Positions 36,043 to 45,633 of a DNA stretch of 64,000 nt are shown one piece after another; the stretch's first letter is position 1, and each line of letters opens with the position of its first letter. The notes beneath the pieces are model-generated. The model did no database searches, was not told the DNA's origin, and saw only the letters and a list, made by a program, of their open reading frames with translations. Made by a program: the position numbers and the translations under genes. Location: positions 6,429 to 70,428 of the forward strand of contig CAYQQM010000015.1 in assembly GCA_964419605.1 (NCBI GenBank). Direction: 5' to 3'. This stretch comes from JABFXX01 sp964419605 (GTDB lineage Bacteria; Myxococcota_A; Polyangia; Haliangiales; Haliangiaceae).

Positions 36043-36240
36043 GACCTTTGTACCTCCACGGAGTAACGGTTTTGCTCGAACCTCGAAACCGCGGCCATCC
36101 TAGCGCTGGCGGTCCGCCGAACCAGTCTTGACATGATGTTTTTTTTTTGAGGTGCGAACGCTGTTGAAATTTTTGAGCTTCGTGGCCAGGTCCACCGGAC
36201 CTGAGCTCACCCAACGGCCGTTTTCCGCTACTCTGCCCGC

Positions 36241-37044
36241 GTGCCGTCGACTCGTGCGCTGATCCATGCACCGTGGTCGGCCTCCAAGGTTGCGATGGCA
36301 CTGCGCTGTCCACGGCTGTTCCATTTTCGCTATGTCGACAAACTGAAAGAGCCCGAGATCATGCCAGAAACCCGCTTGGGCAAAGCGATTCATCACGCGC
36401 TCGAGCTGGTGCTGCAGGGAACGCCGATCGCTGAAGCCACGGGACAGATTCGCGCCGAGCTTCCCAGCGAACACGAGCAGCAACGCTTCGACCGACTCAG
36501 CACTAATATTGGGCCGTTCTCGGACCGGATCGCGCAGTTTCGGAAGCGCCGGCGCGTGACCCGCCAGCTCGTGGAGTACTCCCTCGCCATTCGCGACGAC
36601 CTAAGCGCAACCCAGTTCTACTCCGGCGACGCATATTACCGCGGCGTGCTCGACCTTGGGTACGTGTTCAGCGACGACTCGCTGGCGCTCGTCGACCACA
36701 AGACGGGTTCTCGCAACCCGGGAAGCTCCATCGCCGATCAGCTCGCTGGCTACGCGGTCCTCGCTTCCGCCGCATTTCGACAGGTGCGGGCGTTCTGGCT
36801 GGGCATCCACTGGGTTGCGGACCGCGCTCTCGAGTGGAATGGCCCAGTTAGACCCGACGCGATTGTGGACCAGCTCGTCCCCGACCTACTCGACAACATC
36901 GAGGCCGCCGCGCTTGCCGTTGACGACGGCCCTCGCGCCAATCCCGGACCGTGGTGCGACCGATGCAGCTACCGCGCCGTCTGCCCCACCAGCCGCGAGC
37001 TTCGCTACGAACCGGTCGAGTGGTACCAGGATGAGGATGACTAA
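36241..37044 (+). CDS. RecB/Cas4-like PD-(D/E)XK nuclease
   Basis: 267 residues with a GTG start. SKVAMALRCPRLFHFRYVDKL is the family opening with the first Fe-S cysteine. RGVLDLGYV and LALVDHKTG supply the catalytic D and DxK of the PD-(D/E)XK fold, and QLAGYAVLA is the QxxxY motif. WCDRCSYRAVCP adds the last three cysteines of a 4Fe-4S cluster. This matches AddB/Cas4-type nucleases. There are no cas genes or CRISPR repeats in the window, so a DNA-repair role is more likely. Its end overlaps the convergent methyltransferase-like gene by four bases. Confidence 0.88.
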   Translation: MPSTRALIHAPWSASKVAMALRCPRLFHFRYVDKLKEPEIMPETRLGKAIHHALELVLQGTPIAEATGQIRAELPSEHEQQRFDRLSTNIGPFSDRIAQFRKRRRVTRQLVEYSLAIRDDLSATQFYSGDAYYRGVLDLGYVFSDDSLALVDHKTGSRNPGSSIADQLAGYAVLASAAFRQVRAFWLGIHWVADRALEWNGPVRPDAIVDQLVPDLLDNIEAAALAVDDGPRANPGPWCDRCSYRAVCPTSRELRYEPVEWYQDEDD

Positions 37045-38141
37045 CGCGCTTGGCCAAAGCGCTTGGCCACGTCAGGATTACGCGTAAACACGTCGTACCA
37101 GTCCCGTTCACCACCTTTTAGATGCCCAAATCCCATGTTCCTCAGATTCGCGGTCCCATGTTCGGTTGCCTCCCAGCGGTAAGGGTCAATGTAGCTGGGG
37201 AGGCCAACACTGGGATGTGTGAGATTTCTAGAGAACATGAAGAACGTACCCCGGTCGCTAAAAGTCTTGCCGAGCAAAGCGAAGTGAATGTCGTTCGCCA
37301 CGCCGTGAGTAAGCGCCAACCTCTCATGCATCAACGCAACGTTGCCAACGACTGGAATTTCTGTTCCGCTCGGCAGTCGAAGCCTTGCGTCAAGCAGCTC
37401 CTCTGCGTCTGCCCGAAGAAAGTGAACCAACCCTCCGGGACGATTCGGCTGCCGAGCCAGATTGGTCACTACAAAGGCAATCTCTTCCCGTTTCACGTTT
37501 TGCTCAAACGTTGTCGCTAGACGGGAGAAGGTGACTCCCCTACCTCCTCCAAAATCGACGACTACCAGAGGCTGTCCGAGCGAACGCCCCCTCAGAAGAC
37601 CACGAACTTGTTGCTCGAGAACAAGTTCCATGGAGTTCGCCGCATAGTCCCCGCGATAGTTGTCCCAACGATAGTCAGTGATGGAGCCGCGTTTTCTGGA
37701 GTCGCTTCTTAGCCGCTCCGCTAATTTCATACGGTCTTCAACATAGGGAGCTACGGAGATTTTTCGGTTGCCAAACCATGCCTTGAGTCGTTGTAGAAAC
37801 TGACCCGTTAGCTGCGTAACGCCGCCAACACCGCGGCCACTAGCCATGTTTATTCCGGTGACCGCAGCAGCGCCAAAATCAGCTCCAATCGCCGCAACGA
37901 TGACCTCTAGCGCGCGAGTGTCGTCCCCTCCAGGCCCGGTCAGATTCCCGATACATTCACCAAACGCGCGCGCAGATGCTGAGGCGTCATCGTAACGACT
38001 GCCAGCGAACGAAAAAAACGATGGACTCAGAAGCTCTCGGTGCGGAACCGCACTCACGTTCGTCCCCAGTGAGTCGTCTTGAGTATTCACAGCCGGCAGC
38101 CATTGCGTGCAATGGAACGTTGCGCCGATTTCTGTACTCAA
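37041..38141 (-). CDS. SAM-methyltransferase-like protein, unknown role
   Basis: 366 residues. PLVVVDFGGGRGVTFSRLA is the glycine-rich SAM-binding motif I, and GNVALMHERLALTHG could be motif IV. The N-terminal 140 residues (LEVIVAAIGADFGAAAVTGINMASG) are not recognised. There is no signal peptide. Base composition looks lower in GC than the neighbours, and the codon use is mixed, so it may have been acquired laterally. Its substrate is unknown. Confidence 0.6.
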   Translation of the reverse strand: MSTEIGATFHCTQWLPAVNTQDDSLGTNVSAVPHRELLSPSFFSFAGSRYDDASASARAFGECIGNLTGPGGDDTRALEVIVAAIGADFGAAAVTGINMASGRGVGGVTQLTGQFLQRLKAWFGNRKISVAPYVEDRMKLAERLRSDSRKRGSITDYRWDNYRGDYAANSMELVLEQQVRGLLRGRSLGQPLVVVDFGGGRGVTFSRLATTFEQNVKREEIAFVVTNLARQPNRPGGLVHFLRADAEELLDARLRLPSGTEIPVVGNVALMHERLALTHGVANDIHFALLGKTFSDRGTFFMFSRNLTHPSVGLPSYIDPYRWEATEHGTANLRNMGFGHLKGGERDWYDVFTRNPDVAKRFGQAR

Positions 38142-38186
38142 AGCCAGCCGAACCTAACATGAATCAAAATCGCAACCAGAAGGTAT

Positions 38187-38498
38187 TTACGCGCCGCGTC
38201 CGGGACCTCGCCAGCGCAACACGCGAGCGGGCCACGGTGGGAGGCCATCGCTGCGCTTCTTTGCAGCCGATCGGGCGGTGAGCTTCGCGAGCTTCTCAAG
38301 CTCTGAGACGTATTGCGGGTCTCCGACAATCGCCAGGGTCACGCTCCCGTCGTCCGCAAGTTCGGCCCGCCCCTCAGCGGTCTCGGCAGGCGTAACGATC
38401 GCGGCGCGGTAGCTAGCGCGTGAGCCCGTCTTATCCGCAACAGAGATGCGCTCCAGCAGAAATCTCGCGCCCGCCGTAGGGGTCAGCGGGTCACTCAC
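38187..38498 (-). CDS. Hypothetical protein coupled to the sulfatase
   Basis: 103 residues starting at GTG 38498, eight bases inside the end of the sulfatase gene, so translation is probably coupled. The longer frame to 38654 lies fully inside the sulfatase gene and is rejected. The sequence (ISVADKTGSRASYRAAIVTPAET, then GSVTLAIVGDPQYVSELEKL) has alpha/beta character and no signal peptide. No family is recognised. Confidence 0.55.
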   Translation of the reverse strand: MSDPLTPTAGARFLLERISVADKTGSRASYRAAIVTPAETAEGRAELADDGSVTLAIVGDPQYVSELEKLAKLTARSAAKKRSDGLPPWPARVLRWRGPGRGA

Positions 38499-40686
38499 CG
38501 AGATCCGAAGCAAAGCGACTGGAAACGTTCGCAGCGTTGCCCCACTGGGCCTTTTTCCACTCCGCATTGCGTTGCCGCAGCATCCACAGCGGGTCGAGCA
38601 CCAAGCGCGTCCCAATGGCCCCGCCTGGCTCCCCATACAGGTCGCGACGCTCATCCGGATCGGCAGCCAGGTTGTATACGCGCGGCGCGCCGGTTGCCAT
38701 GAGCTTCACCTTCCACGCCCCGATTCGCCCGGCGTGGGAGTTCTCGTACTGCGACGAAAACGACATCGACGGATAGCCCCCACGGCCCATCGCCAGGGGG
38801 AGCAGCGTTTGGCCCTGCCATTCCGGATCGGTCGTTACACCGAGCAAATCGGCGATCGTCGGCAGGATGTCGATCGTTTCCACTCCTTCGCTCACTTTGC
38901 GCGCCGGAACCACCGGCGGGTAGTAGATGAGCAGCGGTACATGCAACAGGGTTTCGCGCGCGCTACCGCCATGCCCCACTCGCCCATCTTCCCACTGCTC
39001 GTCGCCATGATCGGCGGTGACAACTAACATGGTCTGATCCCAGACGTTCCACGCCTTCAGGGTCTCGATCAGCGTGCCAAGTAGATCATCTTGGTAACTA
39101 ACGTTTGAATCGTACAAAGCCCGAACGTGCTGTTGCTCGCGCTCGGTGAGGCCTTTTCCGTTGGAACCTCGCGGTCCCTCGTCGCCATATTCGGTCTGAA
39201 ATCTCCCCTTGTAGTCGCCGTCGTACCGTTCGAGCCACGGTTGCTTGGCCCGCCAGGTAACATGGGTATCGATGAGCCCGAGGTAGAGAAACCATGGTTG
39301 CGTCCGGTTTTTTGACAAGAACGACAGGCCTTTGTCGACGATGTCGGCGCCCTTGAGCCCCAGGCCCTTTTCAATGTGGTTCACAAACTGATCCCACGCG
39401 GTGCCAAAACCCCGGGCGGGACGGATGTAGCCATTGCCAGTGGCACCGGCGACGAATTTGCCGGCCGACTTCGCGATTTCGTCGATGGTCGTCCAGGCAG
39501 CAGGCAATTTGTCCTTCATCGCGGCAGCGCGGTGCTTCGCTAGGTAGGCGGAGGTCCACATCGATGCATGAGAGACCTGCGACTCGTTGCCCTGGACATA
39601 TGCGTTGAGAAACACCGCTGATGATTCAGCGAGCTTGTCCCAGATCGGCGTTTCTGCTCTGGCCTTGGGATCAAATGCGCGGACCCGATCTGCCCGCAGC
39701 GAATCCATAATGATAAAAACCACGTACTTGGGTGGTTCACCGCGTTTTAGAGCGGGGAGTTCCCCTGGAACCATGAGGGAAACATTCGACAGTTGAGCAG
39801 TTGCACAACCGACGACGTCTAGGTCGAGCCGGACCGCTTTGCCAGCTAGCGGTGCCAAATCGACCGCGGATCCCGTGCCTACAATCCTTCCCTCGACAGC
39901 TTGGCCGTCGTCGGCGGTTGCAGCCACAGCGAGCGTGCAGCCGGCCGAGAGGTCGCCTGCAAGCTTGGCTCGTTCCGGAATCGACACGTACCACGACATT
40001 CCGGCGCCCCCGGCGATGACCAGGCTATTGGCAGTTGGGTCAAAAAACCGAATGCCGGCGTTGGGCGGTGGCGACTCTCCTCCGATCTGCAACCACGCAA
40101 GGTCAAAACCGCTGGTAGACACAAAAAGGCTCAGCACATTTTCGCCCTCTTTGAGCTGACCAGGCGGAACGGCCAACTCCGCCGTCGACCATCCCTTTGC
40201 GAGGTTGACGTTGATGTTCTTATGGTCGTTGACGCGCACGCTCATGGTCATGTCCGCGGGGGCAAGGGCGCGAAGTCGCAGCGTCGATCGCGCGACTGCC
40301 GACGCCGTAAGCGGCACGTACACGTTCGCGCTCTTGCCCGTCATCCGCCCAACCCGGATGTCATTGTCGACGTGCCGCATCTCCCACGAGCGCTTTTTTC
40401 CGGCCAGCTCATTGCCGATGCGCATGTACTTCGCAAATCCCGCCGATCCGGCTGCCACGACAAGTCCGCCCGCGTGGCGAAGATGAGCCGACAACCGATT
40501 GTCGATCAGAGAGTACACAGGACGTTCGGCGTTGCGCGGCGCGGCCTTGATAGGCATCGCAGCGCTGGTTGTGGCCAGCCCCGTCGCAATGCCAGCCACG
40601 GTCTTTGCGTTGCTGGGCGCCTCCGCAGAACTATTGCCACACGCCGCCATAAGGACGACTGCACACGTGACGATGGGGCTACGCAT
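38491..40686 (-). CDS. Sulfatase-family lipoprotein
   Basis: 731 residues from ATG 40686. The leader MRSPIVTCAVVLMAAC anchors it as a lipoprotein. Residues 60-310 are beta-rich and not catalytic. The alkaline-phosphatase-superfamily domain starts at YVVFIIMDSLRADRV (metal-binding Asp) and ends with VVTADHGDEQWEDGRVGHGG (Asp-His metal site). At the nucleophile position it reads SHASMWTSAYLAKHR, without the Cys/Ser-x-Pro-x-Arg of true sulfatases, so a Thr or Ser may act as in phosphatases or phosphoethanolamine transferases. The real substrate is open. Confidence 0.85.
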   Translation of the reverse strand: MRSPIVTCAVVLMAACGNSSAEAPSNAKTVAGIATGLATTSAAMPIKAAPRNAERPVYSLIDNRLSAHLRHAGGLVVAAGSAGFAKYMRIGNELAGKKRSWEMRHVDNDIRVGRMTGKSANVYVPLTASAVARSTLRLRALAPADMTMSVRVNDHKNINVNLAKGWSTAELAVPPGQLKEGENVLSLFVSTSGFDLAWLQIGGESPPPNAGIRFFDPTANSLVIAGGAGMSWYVSIPERAKLAGDLSAGCTLAVAATADDGQAVEGRIVGTGSAVDLAPLAGKAVRLDLDVVGCATAQLSNVSLMVPGELPALKRGEPPKYVVFIIMDSLRADRVRAFDPKARAETPIWDKLAESSAVFLNAYVQGNESQVSHASMWTSAYLAKHRAAAMKDKLPAAWTTIDEIAKSAGKFVAGATGNGYIRPARGFGTAWDQFVNHIEKGLGLKGADIVDKGLSFLSKNRTQPWFLYLGLIDTHVTWRAKQPWLERYDGDYKGRFQTEYGDEGPRGSNGKGLTEREQQHVRALYDSNVSYQDDLLGTLIETLKAWNVWDQTMLVVTADHGDEQWEDGRVGHGGSARETLLHVPLLIYYPPVVPARKVSEGVETIDILPTIADLLGVTTDPEWQGQTLLPLAMGRGGYPSMSFSSQYENSHAGRIGAWKVKLMATGAPRVYNLAADPDERRDLYGEPGGAIGTRLVLDPLWMLRQRNAEWKKAQWGNAANVSSRFASDLGE

Positions 40687-40759
40687 CGGCGGCAACCTAG
40701 CACTACTGCGGCCTGGTTCTAGCCACGGAGCCGGCGAATAATATTCACCGGTTCCGCAG

Positions 40760-42040
40760 CTACCAAGCGAATTGCAAAGAAGCGCCCGCGGTGTCAGGGC
40801 CCAGAACCGGAGTGATCGCGAGGGTCGATTCCGGAGCCCGACGAGTCGTCGCCGCGCGCTCCGCGGGATCGGGTGCAGAGACGGTCTTGATTAACGCGAA
40901 AACGGTAAACGCAAATCCAACCCCGGCCGCAATGCCCGTGGCAAACGTTGCAATTCTTAGTCCTCGCCCCGACGAACAAAGCCCGGGACCGACGCTGTTT
41001 CCAGCCTCGTTGGTCGAACAATTGCCGCCGTATTCGAACGGCCCCGCGCCGGGCTTTTTCGATGCACCTGTGCTCGCAAGTAATCCCCACGACACGCCGA
41101 ACCCCGTTGCCAAAATCCCGGTCGCAACCGCGCCACCGATCGCGGCCTTCCGCCACGACGAACGCGACGACCCGGATCTATCGCTCGCCGCCTGGGCGCC
41201 TCCCTTGGCTTCGCTGCCGGCCGTGCCGACTCCACCTGCTCCGCTTCCCGACCCGGGTCGCAGCTCGGCGTTTACCACCGCCGTTTGTCCAGCCGCGCAC
41301 GTTACATCCTTTCGCTCCCAGCGCTGAAATCCGGGGGCTTCAACAGCAACCTGGTGACGCCCCACAGGCACGTTCTGCAATTGACCCGTTCCGTTGGTCG
41401 CGGCCGCGGCGGGGCTGACGTCGTCGTCTAAGAACAACGTCGCGCGGTCCGGGCCCGCAACCTTCACAACGATCGCGCAGTTCTCGGTCTGTCCCGTCAA
41501 TGCGGCGTACAGTTTTTTCGTTCGAGCCTGAAGCGCCGCGCCGGTCGACTCAGAAATCGGAATTGCTTCCGTATAGGTTTTGTCCCGAGCCTTGCGCTTG
41601 ACGTCGAGCAGAACGACGCTGACGCTATACGCAGCGACCGTCTTCTCGAGCTTTCCATATAATAGGAAGTCGGCTCCTAAATCGGCCCCAATAACGGCCA
41701 TACAAGCCGGTCTTTCGTCTTCGCAATTCCGGATCAGCTTTAGGTCGATTAATTCTTTGTCTCCACCTACCGCCAACGCGTAGGGGCCGCCGCTCTTGGC
41801 GCGCGCCCGCAAACCGTTCGTCAATTCTTGCGCAACCTGGGTATCTTTCGACGATGACATGCCCTGCTTGTCGATCACCTCGATGCCGAGGATGGCCACC
41901 GACGGTTTGGCGACTGCAGTACTTCCAGCGAGTCCGACGAACAGCAGCGGCACGATCAGCGTTCGGAAGGCGAGTCGAGAGCGCGGTTCATTTGCGCTAC
42001 GGTCAGTCCAACGGAAGGTCGCTGTAACATCACGGTTCAT
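40760..42040 (-). CDS. PEGA-domain secreted protein
   Basis: About 426 residues from ATG 42040, with a basic stretch and then a hydrophobic leader (TLIVPLLFVGLAGSTAVA). The N-terminal domain (KPSVAILGIEVIDKQG, then GADLGADFLLYGKLE) resembles the CsgG/TolB-like fold common in myxobacterial proteins. A PEGA beta-sandwich follows (QLQNVPVGRHQVAVEAPGFQRWERKDVTC). There is a Gly/Ser linker and two membrane helices near 300-325 and 370-395. A cell-envelope role is inferred. It lies downstream of the hem operon on the same strand, 43 bases after hemC. Confidence 0.75.
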   Translation of the reverse strand: MNRDVTATFRWTDRSANEPRSRLAFRTLIVPLLFVGLAGSTAVAKPSVAILGIEVIDKQGMSSSKDTQVAQELTNGLRARAKSGGPYALAVGGDKELIDLKLIRNCEDERPACMAVIGADLGADFLLYGKLEKTVAAYSVSVVLLDVKRKARDKTYTEAIPISESTGAALQARTKKLYAALTGQTENCAIVVKVAGPDRATLFLDDDVSPAAAATNGTGQLQNVPVGRHQVAVEAPGFQRWERKDVTCAAGQTAVVNAELRPGSGSGAGGVGTAGSEAKGGAQAASDRSGSSRSSWRKAAIGGAVATGILATGFGVSWGLLASTGASKKPGAGPFEYGGNCSTNEAGNSVGPGLCSSGRGLRIATFATGIAAGVGFAFTVFALIKTVSAPDPAERAATTRRAPESTLAITPVLGPDTAGASLQFAW

Positions 42041-42083
42041 AATCGGCCTCAACGCGAACACTATCATGGCTCAGCGATGCGGT

Positions 42084-43031
42084 TCATGGCCAGATACCTC
42101 GTGTCATTGCAAGGATTTGGGCTGCGCCTTGCGCCAGCAGCGCGTCCGCCAGATCCGTGCCGAGGCGATGGGCGTCGAAAGGAGAACCCTCGACCTTCGC
42201 GCGAAGAATGCGACTGCCATCGGGCATTCCGCACATGCCAACGACTCGCAGATCCCCCCCAGCACCGTGCTCCGCGTGCGCCGCCAGTGGCGTCTCGCAG
42301 CTTCCCCCCATGCGCAGTAGAAACGCGCGTTCGGCCGCGATCGTCTCCGCCGCCCGGTCGTCGTGAAGGGCCCGTACCGCAAGCTCACGCGCGGTGGAGT
42401 CGTCGGCGCGCACTTCGATGCCGAGCGCACCTTGCGCACAAGCAGGAATCGAGATCTCGAGCGGCAGCAACTGCGTGATCCGTTCGCGTAGCCCCAAGCG
42501 CACCAGGCCGGCGGCCGCGAGCACGACCGCGTCGTATTTCCCCTCATCCAGTTTTTGGAGTCGGGTGGGCACATTGCCGCGCAACATTTCGATTCGCAGA
42601 TCCGGACGATGTGCCAGAAGCTGGCATTGGCGCCGCATCGAAGAAGTGCCAACTCTGGCACCTTGCGGCAAGGTATCGAGCGTGACGGCGTTGCGCGCGC
42701 ACAACGCATCCCATGGACTCTCGCGAGCCGAAATCGCCGCGATTGCGAGCCCCGGAGCAAGCTCCGCGGGAACATCTTTCATGGAGTGCACCGCCAAATC
42801 GGCGCTCCGGTCAACCAGCGCGGCCTCGATCTCCTTTACGAACAAGCCCTTACCGCCCACCTTGGCAAGCGGCACATCGAGAATTCGATCGCCCTGCGTC
42901 TTTAGGACGACGAGATCAACCGCGATATGGGGGGCAATCGCTTCGAGGCGCGCCTGAACGTGACGAGCCTGCCATAACGCGAGTGCGCTGCCGCGCGTAG
43001 CGATCCCCATCCGATCTTTGGAACTCGTCAC
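42084..43031 (-). CDS. hemC: Hydroxymethylbilane synthase (porphobilinogen deaminase)
   Basis: 315 residues. It polymerises four porphobilinogens to hydroxymethylbilane in haem/tetrapyrrole synthesis. IATRGSALALWQA opens the family, and GARVGTSSMRRQCQL, HRPDLRIEMLRGNVPTRL and MGGSCETPLAAHAEHG (Cys of about 243, which carries the dipyrromethane cofactor) are present. The GTG start overlaps the hemA stop (GTGA). Complete and normal in length. Confidence 0.95.
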   Translation of the reverse strand: MTSSKDRMGIATRGSALALWQARHVQARLEAIAPHIAVDLVVLKTQGDRILDVPLAKVGGKGLFVKEIEAALVDRSADLAVHSMKDVPAELAPGLAIAAISARESPWDALCARNAVTLDTLPQGARVGTSSMRRQCQLLAHRPDLRIEMLRGNVPTRLQKLDEGKYDAVVLAAAGLVRLGLRERITQLLPLEISIPACAQGALGIEVRADDSTARELAVRALHDDRAAETIAAERAFLLRMGGSCETPLAAHAEHGAGGDLRVVGMCGMPDGSRILRAKVEGSPFDAHRLGTDLADALLAQGAAQILAMTRGIWP

Positions 43032-44392
43032 GCCTGCGCCTTTCGCGACATCGACTCGGCAGCGGGCGGCGGAGCCACATCGTCCGCTGCTGATGGCACG
43101 CGATCGGGCTCCGACTCCGTTGCATCGAGGCCAAACAACTCCGCCACCACCGCAGCGCGCACATTCGACTCGTCGGGCGACGATTCCCGCAACGCCGAGG
43201 TCGGCTGGTGTAATAGTTTATTGACGACAAGCTGAACCACGCGCTGCACCATTTCCCGCTGTTGATCGCGATTGAGGTCTTTCCTGGCCATTTGGTCAAG
43301 CGCCTTGGCCACCTCTGCGTCTGCAATCTGCGTAAACTTATCGCGCAGCGCGCGAATCGTGGGCACAACGCCCCGCATCCTCACCCAGCTTTCAAACTGC
43401 GCGGCCTCGTAGTCGACGATCTTAGCCGCGTGTTCAGCCGCTTTCGTCCGCTCGGCAAGGTTCGCCTTGACGACATCATCGAGATCATCGATGTCGAACA
43501 AATACACGCCGTCCAACTCGGCGATACTTGGCTCCGCATCGCGCGGTACGGCAATATCGATCACGACCATCGGCTTCCACCGACGAGCTTTGGCGACTTT
43601 CTTAAACACCGCGCGAGTCAAGATCGGTTGGCGCGATCCGGTGGAGCTAATCACGACATCCGCTGCAACGAGAAGGTCGACGAGCTGGTCCCACGGCTTG
43701 GCCACGCCCCCAATTTCCGCAGCAAGGTCTCTCGCCTTCTCGGCCGAGCGATTGGTCACGACAATCTGCTGGGCGCCATTGGCGGCGAGATGGCGGGCCG
43801 CCAGCGCAGACATCTTACCCGCGCCGATCACGAGCACCGTCTTTGCCTCCAAGCTGCCAAAGACCCGCGCCGCAAGCTCCACGGCAACTGACGAAACGTT
43901 GGCAGCGCCCCGCGCGATCGCGGTCTCCGTTCGCACGCGCTTCGCAACGCCGAACGCCCGTTCCAACGCGCGCGACAGCACTGGGCCAACGGTGCCCACG
44001 CTCGACGCAGTTCCGTACGCCGCCTTGAGTTGCCCGAGAATTTGCGCCTCGCCCACGACGAGCGAATCGAGCGAAGCCGCGACGCGAAACACATGCTGAA
44101 TAGCGCCTGCGCCGCGGTGAGCGTACAGCGCCTCGGCGACATCTGGGAGTACATGGGACTGCTGTCGAGCGAGAAAGCTGCGCACGTGCGCAGTCGCATC
44201 CGCAGGCGTTGCGGCTACTCCGTACACTTCGACTCGATTGCAGGTCGAAATCAGCAGTGCCTCCGCAATCGCCAGGTCCTGCGTGAGCGCGCCCAGCGCC
44301 CCTGCAATCTCGTCGTCGCGGAACGCAACCTTTTCGCGGACGTCGACCTTGGCAGTGCGCCAGCTCAGTCCGACCACGAATAGCTCGCTCAT
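43028..44392 (-). CDS. hemA: Glutamyl-tRNA reductase
   Basis: About 454 residues from ATG 44392, which overlaps the upstream stop (ATGA). It makes glutamate-1-semialdehyde from Glu-tRNA, the first committed step of C5 tetrapyrrole synthesis. The catalytic Cys51 is in LLISTCNRVEVYG. LVVGEAQILGQLKAAY is the tRNA/active-site region, and TVLVIGAGKMSALAARHLAANG is the NADPH fold. The C-terminal dimerisation helix is long, and the last 40 residues are a Pro/Glu-rich tail beyond the usual end. The open frame further upstream has no homology and is rejected. Confidence 0.95.
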   Translation of the reverse strand: MSELFVVGLSWRTAKVDVREKVAFRDDEIAGALGALTQDLAIAEALLISTCNRVEVYGVAATPADATAHVRSFLARQQSHVLPDVAEALYAHRGAGAIQHVFRVAASLDSLVVGEAQILGQLKAAYGTASSVGTVGPVLSRALERAFGVAKRVRTETAIARGAANVSSVAVELAARVFGSLEAKTVLVIGAGKMSALAARHLAANGAQQIVVTNRSAEKARDLAAEIGGVAKPWDQLVDLLVAADVVISSTGSRQPILTRAVFKKVAKARRWKPMVVIDIAVPRDAEPSIAELDGVYLFDIDDLDDVVKANLAERTKAAEHAAKIVDYEAAQFESWVRMRGVVPTIRALRDKFTQIADAEVAKALDQMARKDLNRDQQREMVQRVVQLVVNKLLHQPTSALRESSPDESNVRAAVVAELFGLDATESEPDRVPSAADDVAPPPAAESMSRKAQA

Positions 44393-45207
44393 GACAGGGT
44401 CCGACGAATCAAGTAAATCGCAATCACGGCTAACGCTGCCGCAAACCCCTCGAGCGTGAGCTTGGCCGCCCGCCGGCCGCGCCACCCGAAAATTTGCCTC
44501 GCAACCAATAACGCCGCAAACGCCACCCACGTCACCGCAGCGAGTGCGTATTCAAGCCGAGCGAGGTTCTCCCCCAGCCGCGCGGTCCACACCGCACCTA
44601 ATACCAGAGAGATTGTGAAGATCGGAAAACCCGCCCATACCAGCCGATGCGACAGGCGGTCGAGCGATTCCAGCGGTGCGCCGCGATCCCGAAACGACAA
44701 GGCGTCGAAGTTCTTTTTTCGCAGCGCGCGATCCTCGGCGAGATAGATCGCACTCAGTGCACTAGCAAGGGCAAAGATTCCTACGCCGAGCGTGGCAAGA
44801 GAAATATGGACCCGCCCCAGAACCGACAGGTCCTCCGGCACGGCGCCGGCGGGGGTCAGGCGCGCCAGCAGCAACAAGATCAGCGACACCGGCATGACCA
44901 CAACCCCCGCGAGCGTAAGGCGATAGCGGGCGCTGGTAAGCAAGTATCCACCGGTGAGGATAAACGCGAGCAATCCGATCGCCTCTCGCACCGACTCGGC
45001 CGGATGGACATGGAGCGTTCCTCTCCAACCGATGTCCGTGCCGTGTGCCGCCCAAGCAATGCCGACCAACACAAGCGCGATCGGACGTAGCTTGCGATGC
45101 CCGGCAAGCACCCCCAACAATGCCGCCGTGCTCACCCCATACGCGACGACCGCCACCCAAAATGCCGGCGACGGCGCAACTGACAGCAGCCGCCCGGCGG
45201 CGTTCAC
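44389..45207 (-). CDS. CcsA/HemX-family cytochrome c assembly membrane protein
   Basis: 272 residues with about eight membrane helices. GIAWAAHGTDIGWRGTLHV and DRLSHRLVWAGFPIF contain the conserved His residues that handle haem in the CcsA/ResC/HemX family. GVGIFALASALSAIYLAEDRALR is a typical helix-loop. Located directly before hemA with an overlap, the common HemX position. In Bacillus, HemX lowers HemA level, so both a cytochrome c biogenesis and a HemA-regulating role are possible. Confidence 0.85.
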   Translation of the reverse strand: MNAAGRLLSVAPSPAFWVAVVAYGVSTAALLGVLAGHRKLRPIALVLVGIAWAAHGTDIGWRGTLHVHPAESVREAIGLLAFILTGGYLLTSARYRLTLAGVVVMPVSLILLLLARLTPAGAVPEDLSVLGRVHISLATLGVGIFALASALSAIYLAEDRALRKKNFDALSFRDRGAPLESLDRLSHRLVWAGFPIFTISLVLGAVWTARLGENLARLEYALAAVTWVAFAALLVARQIFGWRGRRAAKLTLEGFAAALAVIAIYLIRRTLS

Positions 45208-45503
45208 GGCGGCAACGGATCTCCGACAAAGCCTTCGATGACCTCGTAGGCGATATCGGCGTAGATCACCGAAGTAAACAGCTGCTCCGCGCCCATTTCC
45301 TCAAGTTGAGGCTTTGACCGAACTCGCCCCACGAGATCGTGCGGATCCTCCGCTTGACCGTTCGTCGCAACAAAGCAGACGGCGGGCGTCATGGAGAACC
45401 CGCGATCGAGTTCGGTGAGAACCATGCGATTGTCTTTGAGCACGACGCGGCCTTCCGCAGTCCATGCGTCAAGTCGCTCCACAGAAATGAACAGGCGCGG
45501 CAT
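45204..45503 (-). CDS. Small conserved-looking protein leading the hem operon
   Basis: 99 residues. Its stop overlaps the next start (GTGA). It has no signal or membrane helix. The sequence MPRLFISVERLDAWTAEGRV, then DNRMVLTELDRGFSMTPAVCFVAT, is compatible with a beta-rich domain. The position before ccsA/hemA suggests a regulatory role. I do not recognise the family. Confidence 0.6.
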   Translation of the reverse strand: MPRLFISVERLDAWTAEGRVVLKDNRMVLTELDRGFSMTPAVCFVATNGQAEDPHDLVGRVRSKPQLEEMGAEQLFTSVIYADIAYEVIEGFVGDPLPP

Positions 45504-45633
45504 TCCGAGAATCTATTGTACCAGGCGAAGGCACCTTGCGGTCTGGTTCGACAGAGGTTACATACTCAGAGAATCGCCGCAGTGATCTTCTTGACTTGCG
45601 GCACTAACTGCTTGGAACTTTGGAGGTAGTTGT

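Noticed and set aside
43028..44530. An extended hemA frame reaching back to 44530.
   Set aside because: The extension overlaps the CcsA/HemX gene and hemA homology begins at ATG 44392.
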